From the NCBI RefSeq assembly GCF_001984825.2, contig NZ_CP043318.1, positions 682,001 through 746,000 of the forward strand: a stretch of 64,000 nucleotides of DNA, read 5' to 3'. Source of the stretch: Enterobacter chengduensis. GTDB lineage: Bacteria > Pseudomonadota > Gammaproteobacteria > Enterobacterales > Enterobacteriaceae. Shown piece after piece: positions 16,811-25,646 of the stretch (position 1 is the stretch's first letter; each line of letters opens with the position of its first letter). The notes under the pieces are model-generated. The model was given only the letters and a program-made list of their open reading frames with translations. It was not told where the DNA came from and did no database searches. A program made the translations under genes and the position numbers.

Positions 16811-16972
16811 ATGGAATTCAATGAGAACCGTTCAAAACGTCCGTTCGTCGCGTTTATCTGGATCGGCAAAACGATCTGCAACTGGTATCGCATCAACCGT
16901 ACCCGCCGCATCCTGAGCCAGATGAGCGACGAGCAGCTCAAGGACGTTGGGTTGTCCCGGTATGATGTGTGA
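16811..16972 (+). CDS. yjiS: DUF1127 protein YjiS
   Basis: This 53-residue basic protein ends in the DUF1127 signature RRILSQMSDEQLKDVGLSR, with the N-terminus MEFNENRSKRP. DUF1127 proteins are small arginine-rich proteins, some of which bind RNA or affect phosphate and carbon metabolism; the E. coli YjiS role is unknown. The ATG at 16811 follows GAGGAGAGC. It pairs with yjiR as in E. coli, which supports the name. Confidence 0.85.
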   Translation: MEFNENRSKRPFVAFIWIGKTICNWYRINRTRRILSQMSDEQLKDVGLSRYDV

Positions 16973-16980
16973 GCCACGTC

Positions 16981-17055
16981 GTTGCCCGGTGGCGCTTCGC
17001 TTACCGGGCCTACGGGATCGAGTAGGCCGGGTAAGGCGTAGCCGCCACCCGGCAA
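16981..17055. repeat. REP pair (BIME)
   Basis: Two inverted REP units, GCCCGGTGGCGCTTCGCTTAC and GTAAGGCGTAGCCGCCACC, flank GGGATCGAG between the convergent yjiS and MocR genes. Each unit also has internal dyad symmetry. Confidence 0.85.
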
Positions 17056-17057
17056 TT

Positions 17058-18446
17058 TCACCGCAACAGCTCAAACGTCTGCCGTTTCGGCCTTTCCAGC
17101 AGCTCAACCGCCTCCTGATACGACCGCACGTTGTTATACCCCATCACCAGCCCGTAGCGTTTGCCGGACCCGCGATACCACTCCGAGAGCGCGTTGACCT
17201 GCAGCTGCTGTTCCTGCCAGCAGCGCGCCACCTCCCGGTCACGGCTTCCTTTGCTCAGAAACGCCACGATATGCATCCCGCCGTCGTTTTGCTCGGTGAA
17301 AAAGAGTGCGCCATACACCTCGCGCAGGGCGGTAATCATCCACTCGCGGCGGGTCTGGTACAGGGTGCGCATCTTTTTCAGGTGACGGAAAAAATGCCCT
17401 TCGTTGAGAAACGCGGTGAGGATCTTTTGCGTCAGCACCGGCTGGCCGCTGGTGGTGATGTCCGCGCAGTCGGAAAAGGCGCCTACCGTGCTGGCGGGCA
17501 TCACCACGTAGCCCATGCGCAGCGACGGCATGATGGTTTTGCTGAAGGTGCCCATAAAGATCACCCGGTCGTGTTGGTCGAGGCTTTTCAGCGACGGCAG
17601 CACCTTGCGGGTGTAGTGAAACTCCCCGTCGTAATCGTCTTCGATAATCCACGCCTCGTTCTGGCTGGCCCAGTCGAGCAGCTGCTGCTTGCGCGGCAGG
17701 GTGAGCGTCACCGCCAGCGGGCTCTGGTGCGACGGGGTGACGATGGCAAAGCGGGCGTCGCGATGGTGGCGCAGCAGGTAGTCCGTGTCGATGCCGCAGC
17801 GATCCACTGGCACCGTGTGCAGGCGCGGCACGATCCGCTTCAGAAGCTGCTGGCCCATAAAATAGCCCGGATCTTCAAACACCACCTTGTCGCTGCGGCT
17901 GGCGAGCGTGTCGAGGATCAGCCGCAGGCTGCCGCTGTAGCCGCTGGTGATCAGCACCTGTTCGGCGCTGCAGGACAAGCCGCGCGAGATGTTGAGATAG
18001 CTGGCGATGGCCTGGCGCAGCGGATACCAGCCCAGAACGGGCGGGTTGAGCATCTCCTCCTGGCGCATGGCGCGCGTTGCCTGGCCCGCCAGCAGCAGCC
18101 ATTTTTTATACGGAAAGCTATCGAGGGCGGGAATGCCGGGGCGCAAAAATCCCGCCCGCTCGCGCTGGCTGATGAGCGATGCCGGAAGCGTGCCGGTGGG
18201 CTGTTCCGCAGAGGCGTTCTGCGCGGGCAGCAGAAGATCCGGATTCACCCGCGTACCCCGCGCGCCCTGGCTCACCAGATACCCTTCGCCCGTCAGGATG
18301 GCATACGCCGTTTCGACGGTTTTGCGCGCCACCTTCAGCTCCTCCGCCAGCACGCGGATGGCGGGCACCTTATCGCCAGGCTTCAGCACGCCGCGCGTGA
18401 TGTTGTCGCGATAGCGGGTATAAATCTCGTGATAGCCCGGCTTCAT
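17058..18446 (-). CDS. MocR/PdxR-type transcriptional regulator
   Basis: This 462-residue GntR-aminotransferase fusion has its HTH in residues 1-70 (GDKVPAIRVLAEELKVARKTVETAY) and the PLP-binding K303 in GTFSKTIMPSLRMGY. Other fold motifs are VTPSHQSPLAVT and IIEDDYDGEF. It is a different branch from YjiR, closer to PdxR. It diverges from the AhpD-like gene at 18549, a common arrangement that suggests it activates that gene in response to pyridoxal phosphate or an amine. Confidence 0.9.
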   Translation of the reverse strand: MKPGYHEIYTRYRDNITRGVLKPGDKVPAIRVLAEELKVARKTVETAYAILTGEGYLVSQGARGTRVNPDLLLPAQNASAEQPTGTLPASLISQRERAGFLRPGIPALDSFPYKKWLLLAGQATRAMRQEEMLNPPVLGWYPLRQAIASYLNISRGLSCSAEQVLITSGYSGSLRLILDTLASRSDKVVFEDPGYFMGQQLLKRIVPRLHTVPVDRCGIDTDYLLRHHRDARFAIVTPSHQSPLAVTLTLPRKQQLLDWASQNEAWIIEDDYDGEFHYTRKVLPSLKSLDQHDRVIFMGTFSKTIMPSLRMGYVVMPASTVGAFSDCADITTSGQPVLTQKILTAFLNEGHFFRHLKKMRTLYQTRREWMITALREVYGALFFTEQNDGGMHIVAFLSKGSRDREVARCWQEQQLQVNALSEWYRGSGKRYGLVMGYNNVRSYQEAVELLERPKRQTFELLR

Positions 18447-18548
18447 GTCCTACCTCATTTCACGCTTTTTGTGTCTTTTTACTATGTCATGAACGGCGTA
18501 GATTTGCCTCATCGCATCACCGATGCCGAATAAAAAAGAGGAAAGACC

Positions 18549-19028
18549 ATGAGCACTCGCGTCAACCACCATAAAGCTACACCTGCCCTCGCCAACGCGC
18601 TGTCCGCCCTGAGCATGGAGGTGGCAAAAACCTCCATCGATCCGGCGCTGAAGCACCTGATCGACATTCGCGTATCGCAGCTGAACGGCTGTACGTTCTG
18701 CCTGGATATGCACTCGAAAGAGGCCAAAATCGCCGGCGAGCGCGAGCTGCGCCTGTACCATCTGGCGGCCTGGCGCGAGTCCCCGCTGTTCAGCGCCCGC
18801 GAGAAAGCCGCGCTGGCCTTCACCGAAGCGTTGACCCAGATTGGCGTGCACGGCGTGAGCGATGCGCTCTACCGCAGCGTGGCGGAGCACTTCTCGGACG
18901 TGGAGATTTCAGAGCTGAACTTCGCCATCGTGGCGATCAACGCCTGGAACCGTCTGGGGATCACCTCCCGCATGGCGCCCGGCTCGCTGGATGCGGCTTA
19001 CGGGCTGAATAAGGCTAACCTGGAATAA
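18549..19028 (+). CDS. Carboxymuconolactone decarboxylase / AhpD-like protein
   Basis: This 159-residue all-helical protein has the AhpD redox motif C48-T-F-C51 and H55 (LNGCTFCLDMHS). In AhpD these residues reduce peroxides or disulfides, so a peroxidase-like or thiol-reductase role is more likely than decarboxylation. It starts with RBS GAGGAAAG before 18549 and is divergent from a MocR regulator. The next gene on this strand is the small monooxygenase, separated by a REP pair. Confidence 0.88.
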   Translation: MSTRVNHHKATPALANALSALSMEVAKTSIDPALKHLIDIRVSQLNGCTFCLDMHSKEAKIAGERELRLYHLAAWRESPLFSAREKAALAFTEALTQIGVHGVSDALYRSVAEHFSDVEISELNFAIVAINAWNRLGITSRMAPGSLDAAYGLNKANLE

Positions 19029-19035
19029 TGCCGCG

Positions 19036-19108
19036 CCCGCCCGGTGGCGCTGCGCTTACAGGGCCTACATGAGCCCGTAGGCCGGATAAGCGCAGCGCCA
19101 TCCGGCGC
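19036..19108. repeat. REP pair (BIME)
   Basis: GCCCGGTGGCGCTGCGCTTAC and GATAAGCGCAGCGCCATCC are inverted units around a short spacer, following the AhpD-like stop. Confidence 0.85.
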
Positions 19109-19185
19109 AACGCTTCGCTCCTTGCCGAAGCATTGTGCTTTTCCCTCCTGCATTCTCTCCCCAACATCACAACGGAGAGAAAACC

Positions 19186-19500
19186 ATGATCGCAGTCCTT
19201 TTCGAAGCCAAAGCCGAGCCCGCTCATCAGGCGCGCTACCTGCAGCTGGCCGCCGAACTTAAGCCTTTGCTGGCCGACATCGACGGCTTTATTGATATCG
19301 AACGGTTCCAGAGCCTGACCACCGACGGCAAAATCCTCTCCCTTTCCTGGTGGCGGGATGAAGAGGCCGTCCGCCGCTGGAAGCAGAACGTGTTTCATCA
19401 GGCGGCGCAGGCTGAAGGGCGGGAGTCGATTTTTGCGCACTACCGCATTCGCGTGACGCAGCTGGTGCGGGATTACTGCTCCGAAACTGCTGACGGATGA
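19186..19500 (+). CDS. Antibiotic biosynthesis monooxygenase (ABM) family protein
   Basis: This 104-residue ABM-fold protein begins MIAVLFEAKAEP and contains SLSWWRDEEAVRRWKQNVFHQ, the conserved W...W-H region of this dimeric ferredoxin-like fold. The start at 19186 follows ACGGAGAGAAAACC; the opening at 19135 lies inside non-conserved sequence. It overlaps or nearly touches the ArsR gene, suggesting co-transcription. Quinol or small aromatic oxidation is known for relatives; the substrate is unknown. Confidence 0.82.
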   Translation: MIAVLFEAKAEPAHQARYLQLAAELKPLLADIDGFIDIERFQSLTTDGKILSLSWWRDEEAVRRWKQNVFHQAAQAEGRESIFAHYRIRVTQLVRDYCSETADG

Positions 19501-19541
19501 TGATAAGCTGGCCGAAGAGATCACCGAACCCTGGGCGCCCC

Positions 19542-20237
19542 ATGTTAAAAACGAACCAGCATCCTGAGAACAGCGCGGCACTGGAACAGGCCATTGCCGC
19601 GGTGGCGGCGGCAATGGCCGATCCCTCGCGCGTGAAGATGCTCTGTGCGCTAATGGACGGGCGGGCGTGGACGGCCACCGAGCTGAGCGCGGCGGCAGAG
19701 GTTGCGCCGTCGACCGCCAGCGGGCATCTCGCCCGGCTGCTTGAAGGGCAACTGATAACCTGCCTGTCGCAAGGGCGGCATCGCTATTATCGCCTTGCCG
19801 GGCACGACGTGGCGGCGCTGGTGGAGCAGATGATGGGGCTTTCATGGAGCCGCATTACGCCGCCGGAAACGTCTGCGCCGAAAGCCATGCGTGAAGCCAG
19901 GACCTGCTATGACCATCTCGCAGGCGCGGTGGCGGTGCAGATTTATGATTTCATGCAGGCGGAAGGCTGGCTGGAGGCTGACGGTTCCGCGCTCACCCTG
20001 TATGGCCGTGAGCAGTTTCTGAAACTCGGCATTCCATTAAATGCTCATTCCCGTCGCAAGGCCTGCTGCGCCTGCCTCGACTGGAGCGAGCGACGGTTTC
20101 ATCTTGGGGGTGAAGCTGGTACGGCGCTGCTCACTTATCTGGAGAGTAAAGGCTGGATCCAGCGGGTGATGGGGTATCGGGAGGTGGTGGTGACGGCGTC
20201 GGGGAAAAGTGCCGTCAGGAAGCATTTTAGCCGCTAA
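19542..20237 (+). CDS. ArsR family regulator
   Basis: This 231-residue protein has an ArsR winged helix at the N-terminus (MADPSRVKMLCALMDGRAWTATELS, then APSTASGHLARLLEGQLI) and a C-terminal extension with Cys/His-rich segments (RKACCACLDWSERRFH). The start at 19542 (MLKTNQHPE) is favoured because the family begins shortly before the HTH. An alternative ATG at 19497 overlaps the ABM stop and would give strong coupling (246 residues); I cannot exclude it. The CCxC-x-W motif might bind metal or sense oxidants. Confidence 0.83.
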   Translation: MLKTNQHPENSAALEQAIAAVAAAMADPSRVKMLCALMDGRAWTATELSAAAEVAPSTASGHLARLLEGQLITCLSQGRHRYYRLAGHDVAALVEQMMGLSWSRITPPETSAPKAMREARTCYDHLAGAVAVQIYDFMQAEGWLEADGSALTLYGREQFLKLGIPLNAHSRRKACCACLDWSERRFHLGGEAGTALLTYLESKGWIQRVMGYREVVVTASGKSAVRKHFSR

Positions 20238-20256
20238 ACGCCGCTGCGGGCTGATG

Positions 20257-20292
20257 CCCTCACCCCGACCCTCTCCCACAGGGAGAGGGAGA
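20257..20292. repeat. CCCTCTCCC stem-loop repeat
   Basis: CCCTCACCCCGACCCTCTCCC pairs through its last bases with GGGAGAGGG after a CACA loop. It lies just after the ArsR stop and is a likely terminator. Confidence 0.7.
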
Positions 20293-20388
20293 ATACCCTT
20301 TTCGCAATTCCTGCGCTTTACCCTCTCGTTTCTTGATAGTTACCCTGATAACTATTATCTTGACCGCGTGTGACGAGAAGGACTCCCC

Positions 20389-20859
20389 ATGAGTGAAGAA
20401 GAGCTGTTTAGCCGCAGGCCGATGGGCATGCGGATGGCGATGATCGTGCGGCAGTGGCGCGCGGTGATCGACGACGCCATACTCGATACCGGGCTAACCC
20501 AGGCGAGCTGGACGGTGATGATGCAGCTTTTTCAGCTTGGGGATAACGTCTCGATGAGCGAGCTGGCGGAGGTGCAGGGTATTGAACTGCCGCCGCTGAT
20601 GCGCACCCTGACACAGCTGGAAAAGCAGGGATACCTGCTGCGCGCCGTATCGCCTTACGACAGGCGCATCCGGCTTCTGACGCTGACGCCCGAGGGTAAA
20701 GCCATCTTAAAAAGGCTCACTCAGGTGATTGAGACGTATCAGGCGCGCGTATCGCAGAACATCGCGCCGGAACATCTCGACATTTTTAGCGCCACGTTGA
20801 ATCAAATCGCCTGCAATTTGCGGACAATCCGCGAAGAAGATAAAAAGACCGAAAAATAA
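20389..20859 (+). CDS. MarR family regulator of the following efflux operon
   Basis: This 156-residue MarR/SlyA-type regulator has a winged helix with MSELAEVQGIELPPLMRTLTQLE as recognition region and the wing SPYDRRIRLLTLTPEG. It is the first gene of an operon: its TAA overlaps the ATG of the HlyD gene (TAATG). The gap before it (20293-20388) contains TTGATAGTTACCCTGATAACTATTATC, which holds the dyad GATAGTTA/TAACTATT at about 20333-20358, a candidate autoregulatory operator. It probably represses the pump and is relieved by a phenolic or drug ligand. Confidence 0.88.
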   Translation: MSEEELFSRRPMGMRMAMIVRQWRAVIDDAILDTGLTQASWTVMMQLFQLGDNVSMSELAEVQGIELPPLMRTLTQLEKQGYLLRAVSPYDRRIRLLTLTPEGKAILKRLTQVIETYQARVSQNIAPEHLDIFSATLNQIACNLRTIREEDKKTEK

Positions 20860-21923
20860 TGACCCCTGAACAAAAGTTTGCCCGCTGGGTAAGGGTGAGT
20901 ATTGCCTCTTTCCTGCTGATGTTTGTCTACTTTATCGTCGCGGATATCTGGATCCCGCTGACGCCGGACTCCACCGTGATGCGCGTGGTGACGCCGGTGT
21001 CTCCGCGCGTCTCCGGCTACGTGGCGGCGGTACATGTCCACAACAACAGCCAGGTGAAGAGAGGCGATCTGCTGTTTGAGCTCGACGACACGCCGTTTCG
21101 CAATAAGGTGGAAGCGGCGCAAATCGCGCTGGAGCAGGCTCGTCTTTCCAACCAGCAGCTGGACGCGCAGATCGCCGCCGCGCAGGCCAGCCTGAAAACC
21201 GCCGTGCTGACCGCGCGGAACGATAAAGTGACCTTCGACCGCTACCAGAAGCTGAGCACGCTGCAGAACGTCTCGCAGGCGGATCTGGATAAGGTGCGCA
21301 CTACCTGGCAGAGCAGCGAACAGTCCGTCAGCTCCATTCAGGCCAACATCCAGAACCTGCGCATTCAGCGCGGCGAGCGGGACGAGCAGCGCAACGTGAC
21401 GCTGCAAAAATATCGCAACGCGCTGGATGAAGCGGAACTCAACCTCGGCTGGACGAAGGTCTACGCCCAGGCGGACGGCACGGTCAGTAATCTGCAGTTA
21501 AGCCCAGGCTTTTACGCCTCCTCGGGGTCAGCCGCGCTGGCGCTGGTGAACAACCAGACCGATATCGTGGCCGATTTCCGCGAGAAAAGCCTGCGCCATA
21601 CCCATCAGGGCACCGATGCCGCCGTGGTGTTTGACGCCTTCCCTGGACGCGTGTTCCGCGCCCACGTGACCAGCAGCGACGCGGGGATACTGGCGGGTCA
21701 GGAGGCCGTTAACGGCCAGCTCTCCGAGCCGGAAACCTCCAACCGCTGGGTGCGCGACGCCCAGCGCATGCGCATTCACGTGACGCTGGATGAAGCGCTG
21801 CCGAAGCATCTTCCGACCGGCGCGCGGGCGACCGTGCAGCTCTACAACAGCGAAGGGCCATTTGCGCGCTTCTTCTCCGGGATGCAGATCCACCTGGTGA
21901 GCCTGCTGCACTATGTCTATTAA
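20859..21923 (+). CDS. HlyD/EmrA-type membrane fusion protein
   Basis: This 354-residue periplasmic adaptor has one N-terminal membrane anchor (IASFLLMFVYFIVADIWI), the lipoyl-type half motifs SPRVSGYVAAVHVHNNSQVKRGD and LNLGWTKVYAQADGTVSNL, and a long coiled-coil hairpin in between (about 85-195). It overlaps its partner membrane protein by 11 bases. The operon layout MarR-HlyD-DUF2955 resembles AaeAB/EmrAB-like efflux without a classic MFS or RND pump. Confidence 0.9.
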   Translation: MTPEQKFARWVRVSIASFLLMFVYFIVADIWIPLTPDSTVMRVVTPVSPRVSGYVAAVHVHNNSQVKRGDLLFELDDTPFRNKVEAAQIALEQARLSNQQLDAQIAAAQASLKTAVLTARNDKVTFDRYQKLSTLQNVSQADLDKVRTTWQSSEQSVSSIQANIQNLRIQRGERDEQRNVTLQKYRNALDEAELNLGWTKVYAQADGTVSNLQLSPGFYASSGSAALALVNNQTDIVADFREKSLRHTHQGTDAAVVFDAFPGRVFRAHVTSSDAGILAGQEAVNGQLSEPETSNRWVRDAQRMRIHVTLDEALPKHLPTGARATVQLYNSEGPFARFFSGMQIHLVSLLHYVY

Positions 21924-22989
21924 TACGCTGGCGCGGGTGTTTACCCCGCACGGCAACATCGTCTACACGGCAAACGACTTTCGCCAGACCCTGCGCATCG
22001 TCTTTGCCGGGATGATTGCGCTGAGCATTTCGAGTTTCTACAACACCAGCTATGGCGTGTTTTTTGTGGTTTACCCGATCATGCTGCTGTCGCTGGTGCC
22101 GGTTTTCAACCGCCACGTGGCGAAGCAGTTTATCTTCAGCGCATCGCTGAACTGCGTTGAAATGGTGATTATCATCGGCTATCTGTCGCAATGGCCGGTC
22201 ATCATGACGCTGGTGGTGTTTGCCCTTTACGTGATGCGATTTCGCTTTATGAGCAAGGGGCCGCTGTTCCTGTTCGGGTCGATGGGCGTGGTATGCCAGA
22301 GCGTGATGCTCAACTTTATGAGCTACCCCACCACCAGCTGGCACACGCTGCTGTTTTCCAACATCGAAGCGAGCGTGATGGCGGTGTGCCTGAGCGCGCT
22401 GATGAACTATCTCCTGCCGGACGTGGAGCCCCGCAGGCCGCCGCCATTGATTGAGAAAGACGATGCTCGCGTGCGCCACGAGTCGCTGCTCTCCGGCACG
22501 GTCGCGACGCTGATATTCGTGGTGTTTCAAATCAGTGACTTAAGCGATTCTCTCTCGGCGCTGATGGCCGGGATTTTGATCCTGTTCCCGATGCACTATC
22601 GCGGCGCGGTGATGAGCTCGATCTGGCGCGTGGTCGGCGTGGTGCTGGGCTGCCTCTATATTCTGGTTGTCCAGCTGATCCTCTACGACCACAGCAGCCA
22701 TATGCTATTGATGATGCCGCTGATTGGCCTCGGGCTGGCGTTTGGCGCGCGGCTGCACGTGATGGAGAAAGTGGGCGCGGGCGTGGGGTTTTCCAGCATC
22801 ACCACCATCGGCATTATGTTCGGTCAGAACATGCATCCGGACACAGACCTGGTATTCAGCGATCTGTACCGCATCACCTCCGTGACCTTTTCGCTGGTGG
22901 CCACGCTGACGCTGGTCTTTCTGGTGCATTTGATCCTGAACCGCTTCGAGGCGACGCGCTACGTCATCGCGCCGCCCAAGGCAGATTAA
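21913..22989 (+). CDS. DUF2955 inner-membrane (FUSC-like) protein
   Basis: This 358-residue membrane protein has two blocks of about four or five hydrophobic segments each, separated by a soluble stretch near residues 175-195 ([17 protein letters not shown]). This is the architecture of aromatic-acid exporter (AaeB/FUSC-like) proteins, and DUF2955 proteins are regularly found after an HlyD adaptor. It probably forms the translocating part of the pump. Its stop overlaps the convergent yjiN stop by four bases. Confidence 0.85.
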   Translation: MSINTLARVFTPHGNIVYTANDFRQTLRIVFAGMIALSISSFYNTSYGVFFVVYPIMLLSLVPVFNRHVAKQFIFSASLNCVEMVIIIGYLSQWPVIMTLVVFALYVMRFRFMSKGPLFLFGSMGVVCQSVMLNFMSYPTTSWHTLLFSNIEASVMAVCLSALMNYLLPDVEPRRPPPLIEKDDARVRHESLLSGTVATLIFVVFQISDLSDSLSALMAGILILFPMHYRGAVMSSIWRVVGVVLGCLYILVVQLILYDHSSHMLLMMPLIGLGLAFGARLHVMEKVGAGVGFSSITTIGIMFGQNMHPDTDLVFSDLYRITSVTFSLVATLTLVFLVHLILNRFEATRYVIAPPKAD

Positions 22990-24257
22990 TGCCCCAGCAC
23001 GGCGGGCAGCTGCGAGAGTAAAAACAGGATCAGGCCAATCGTCCCGCCCACCAGCGTACCGTTGACGCGGATAAACTGCAGATCTTTGCCGATATTCAGC
23101 TCGATCTGGCGGGACATGTCTTTCGCATCCCAGCTTTTGACCGTGTCGCTGATGTGGCGGGTCAGGAACGCGGCGAAATCCGGCGCGACGCGGTGCGCGG
23201 CCTGCTCCAGATGCTCGTTCAGCGACGCCCGCAGGCTGGCGTCGTTCGTCAGCGTTTCGCCAAACCACAGCCCGGCGTTGGCGATGCGCTGCTTCACGCG
23301 CGAGTCTTCACTCTGCATATCCGCCTTCAGCCACTGGCGCAGATCGGCCCACATTTCCCCCAAATAGCGGTTAAACGCCTCGTCATTTTTCAGGTAGTGC
23401 TTGATGTTATCGGCTTTCGCCGCCATGTCCGGATCGTTTTTCAAGCTGTCGATAAGCTTCAGCGTGGCGCGGTCGAACGCCTGGCGGATCTGGTGCGTGC
23501 GGTCGTGGCTGATATCGTCCAGCAGCGTGTTGACCGCGTGCGAGACCATCTCCGCGCTTTGATCCCCCAGCCACTCGGTGGGCAGCACCATCGCCTTGCG
23601 CGGGTGCTCGGTTTTGAGCCAGTGGACAATCCGAACGGCGATAAAGTCCCGCGTGCTGTCCCGCTGAATCAGGGTGATCAGCCGGTTGATGATGGCGTCC
23701 AGCAGCACCTGATGGCGGTTGTTTTTGGTCATGCTCTCCAGCATTACGGCGCTGGTTTCGGTGAAATCGACCTTGTCGATGGCCTTATGCACCGCGCGCT
23801 TGAGCAGGCGCTGAATGCGTCCGTCGTCAGTGAGTTCGAGAAAGCCGCTCATCACCTGCACCAGATGCAGGCCAACGCGCTCGGCGTTGTCGGGCTTGCT
23901 GAACCAGGCGCCGATCATGTGCGCGGGTTCATAGCGGCGGATTAACGCTACCAGCGACTGGGTATCGAGAAACTTCTCCTGCACGAACTGGCCGAGATTG
24001 TCGCCGATCCGGTCTTTGTTGCGCGGAATGATTGCCGTATGGCGCGAGATAAACGGAATCGGCACCCGGCGGAACAGCGCGACGACGGCGAACCAGTCCG
24101 CCAGCGCGCCGACCATCGCCGCCTCGGCAATGGCCTTCACGCCGCGCACCCAGAAGGTCTGCGGCAGGAACAGGGTGGTGATAAAGGCCGCGGCGGCAAT
24201 CAGCAGCAGCGATAGCGCAAGAAGCTTGGCGCGTTTGAGTTCAGCTATTTTTTCCAT
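22986..24257 (-). CDS. yjiN: DUF445 membrane protein YjiN
   Basis: This 423-residue protein has an N-terminal hydrophobic segment ([20 protein letters not shown]), the conserved [23 protein letters not shown] and a C-terminal anchor ([22 protein letters not shown]). A long helical domain lies between them. The sequence is very close to E. coli YjiN as I know it. The start at 24257 ([11 protein letters not shown]) matches E. coli; the longer opening from 24374 is AT-rich noncoding sequence. Molecular function unknown. In E. coli it borders the immigration control region, as here. Confidence 0.93.
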   Translation of the reverse strand: MEKIAELKRAKLLALSLLLIAAAAFITTLFLPQTFWVRGVKAIAEAAMVGALADWFAVVALFRRVPIPFISRHTAIIPRNKDRIGDNLGQFVQEKFLDTQSLVALIRRYEPAHMIGAWFSKPDNAERVGLHLVQVMSGFLELTDDGRIQRLLKRAVHKAIDKVDFTETSAVMLESMTKNNRHQVLLDAIINRLITLIQRDSTRDFIAVRIVHWLKTEHPRKAMVLPTEWLGDQSAEMVSHAVNTLLDDISHDRTHQIRQAFDRATLKLIDSLKNDPDMAAKADNIKHYLKNDEAFNRYLGEMWADLRQWLKADMQSEDSRVKQRIANAGLWFGETLTNDASLRASLNEHLEQAAHRVAPDFAAFLTRHISDTVKSWDAKDMSRQIELNIGKDLQFIRVNGTLVGGTIGLILFLLSQLPAVLGH

Positions 24258-24499
24258 GAGGTAAGGATAGAGGGAAGTGCACGAAAAGTGCAAAGGTGGT
24301 TTAAGACCGGGAAAAACTGACATGCGCGTCGCACTATTTATTATCGAAAAAATATATGGGTTTAATTTATTCATTATTATCTTTTCTAAATTTTTTTGTG
24401 CTTATGCAGCCTTGGCGGTCAGTTTTGTGATGGCTGCTGTTACTTTAAAACCATTGTATTTATAAAATAAGTGATTGTTCAGGTAAAGGAGCACATTAA
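24258..24499. other. AT-rich leader of the Hcp islet
   Basis: This stretch is markedly richer in A+T than the flanking DNA and marks the edge of inserted sequence after yjiN. The only open frame of note is a GTG-initiated hydrophobic one ending at 24465; its in-frame ATG at 24322 would give 47 residues, but no good ribosome site precedes it. Promoter elements for the islet are presumably here, but I cannot fix them. Confidence 0.5.
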
Positions 24500-24556
24500 A
24501 TGACATGGGAAGATATGATTTATGATTCAGGTGACACAAGACTGGTGGTGCGATAA
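24500..24556 (+). CDS. 18-codon ORF coupled to the exported protein gene
   Basis: This ORF encodes MTWEDMIYDSGDTRLVVR. It has an excellent ribosome site (AAGGAG at 24486-24491, eight bases before the ATG) and ends in TAATG, sharing its last base with the start of the next gene. A TAA directly before the ATG closes the frame, so it is not simply the tail of a longer ORF here. It may be a leader peptide for translational coupling, a true small protein, or the remnant of a lost effector gene. Confidence 0.45.
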   Translation: MTWEDMIYDSGDTRLVVR

Positions 24557-25065
24557 TGAAATATATCATTGCGCTATTATTATGCTTTCCGTTGGCTTTA
24601 TTTGCCAAAAGTTACACTCCTGAGCAACTTTTGCAGATGATAAACGAGACAGGTGCCAGGCATGTTGTTGCACAATTATATGCTAATGACAGCAATGAGT
24701 CGGAATGGTGGAATCATGTGATCCCGGGAATAAGCAAAGGTAGTCATGCCTGGTTAGCCGTCGCGAGTGCCCTTGAACCCGGGGTGGACGCCAGTACGGC
24801 TGAAGATCTAAAGGCGGCGCTTTCAAAAGCTATCCCACATAACCCTACGGGCGTTTTGGCAATCTTAAAAGACGATAAACCGGTACTCACTGTTGAACAA
24901 ATTTGCGCGTTTGCTAATTTCCCCGAAACGGAGGCAGAGAGTAATAAGCTTTTCGTGGATTCAATCAGGGAAATGTTCAAAATAAAAAGTCCGGAGGGTA
25001 AAAGATGTCTCGCCGTTATGATCTCAACTGTTGAACATTCTATTCCATTCGATAAGGATATTTAA
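24556..25065 (+). CDS. Unrecognised exported protein, candidate T6SS immunity protein
   Basis: This 169-residue protein has a clear Sec signal peptide (MKYIIALLLCFPLALFA, cut before K18). The mature part is helical and contains ESEWWNHVIPGISKGSHAWLAVASAL and two cysteines (QICAF, KRCLAV) that could pair in the periplasm. I do not recognise the family. It lies directly before hcp with no gap and is translationally coupled to the small ORF before it. Periplasmic immunity proteins often sit beside hcp or effector genes, so immunity is a contextual guess. The base composition is AT-rich, suggesting transfer. Confidence 0.7.
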   Translation: MKYIIALLLCFPLALFAKSYTPEQLLQMINETGARHVVAQLYANDSNESEWWNHVIPGISKGSHAWLAVASALEPGVDASTAEDLKAALSKAIPHNPTGVLAILKDDKPVLTVEQICAFANFPETEAESNKLFVDSIREMFKIKSPEGKRCLAVMISTVEHSIPFDKDI

Positions 25066-25557
25066 ATGGCCATTCCGGGATATATGTCATTAACTGACGA
25101 TGCGGGTAATAACATAAAAGGCAGCGTGAGAGTTAAAGACTGTGAAAACCAGATTGAGGTTTTAGGGCTCTATCATAACGTAAGCTATAATTCTGACCTG
25201 CATAATGGCAGAGCATTGAGCAAACGCCAGCATCGTCCCTTTCTTGTTGAGAAGGAAATTGATGCCTCCAGCGTTTTTCTCTATAAAGCACTTAGCACGG
25301 GCGGTACGCTCAGGAAAGCGACTATCGACCTGTACAGAATCAATGATGCCGGTCAGGAAGAAATCTATTTCACGATAATGCTGGAAGCGGTGAAGGTCGT
25401 CACGGTGTTTTCATTAATGCATGACGTGAAAGAGGCTTACCATGAAAAACAGGGGCATCTTGAGCTTGTTTTGCTTCGTTATGAAAAGATTACCTGGCAT
25501 TACCGTGACGGTAACGTTATTCACTCGGATGACTGGGATTATCGGTTAGGGGCTTGA
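25066..25557 (+). CDS. Hcp family T6SS tube protein (orphan)
   Basis: This 163-residue Hcp1-family protein begins AIPGYMSLTDDAGNNIKGS and continues with the typical QIEVLGLYHNVSY and HRPFLVEKEIDASSVFLYKAL beta-barrel strands. The C-terminus (KITWHYRDGNVIHSDDWDYRL) also matches Hcp. Hcp hexamers form the tube of the type VI secretion system and carry small effectors. No other T6SS gene is nearby, so this is an orphan copy serving a system elsewhere, or a relic. The ATG follows directly after the stop of the exported protein gene. Confidence 0.88.
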   Translation: MAIPGYMSLTDDAGNNIKGSVRVKDCENQIEVLGLYHNVSYNSDLHNGRALSKRQHRPFLVEKEIDASSVFLYKALSTGGTLRKATIDLYRINDAGQEEIYFTIMLEAVKVVTVFSLMHDVKEAYHEKQGHLELVLLRYEKITWHYRDGNVIHSDDWDYRLGA

Positions 25558-25562
25558 TTCGC

Positions 25563-25594
25563 TTGCTCCGGGAGAAAAATTTTTCCCGGAGCAA
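25563..25594. terminator. Stem-loop between hcp and the DUF5655 gene
   Basis: TTGCTCCGGGA (25563-25573) pairs with TCCCGGAGCAA (25584-25594), an eleven-base stem whose loop is GAAAAATTTT. It lies between convergent genes and probably ends both; a U-rich tail is only partial on either strand. Confidence 0.65.
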
Positions 25595-25646
25595 AAACGC
25601 ATGATGACAAAAAGAATGTAACACTCCTGTCATGAACAAATCAGCA

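Noticed and set aside
16947..18533. A 528-codon plus-strand frame opposite the MocR regulator
   Set aside because: It begins inside the REP element and encodes a His/Gln/Arg-rich product with no known fold; the opposite strand encodes a complete MocR protein.
24277..24465. Hydrophobic small frame (GTG start; ATG at 24322 gives 47 residues)
   Set aside because: AT-rich DNA easily encodes Phe/Ile runs. No good ribosome site precedes the ATG, so I left it as a note in the leader region.
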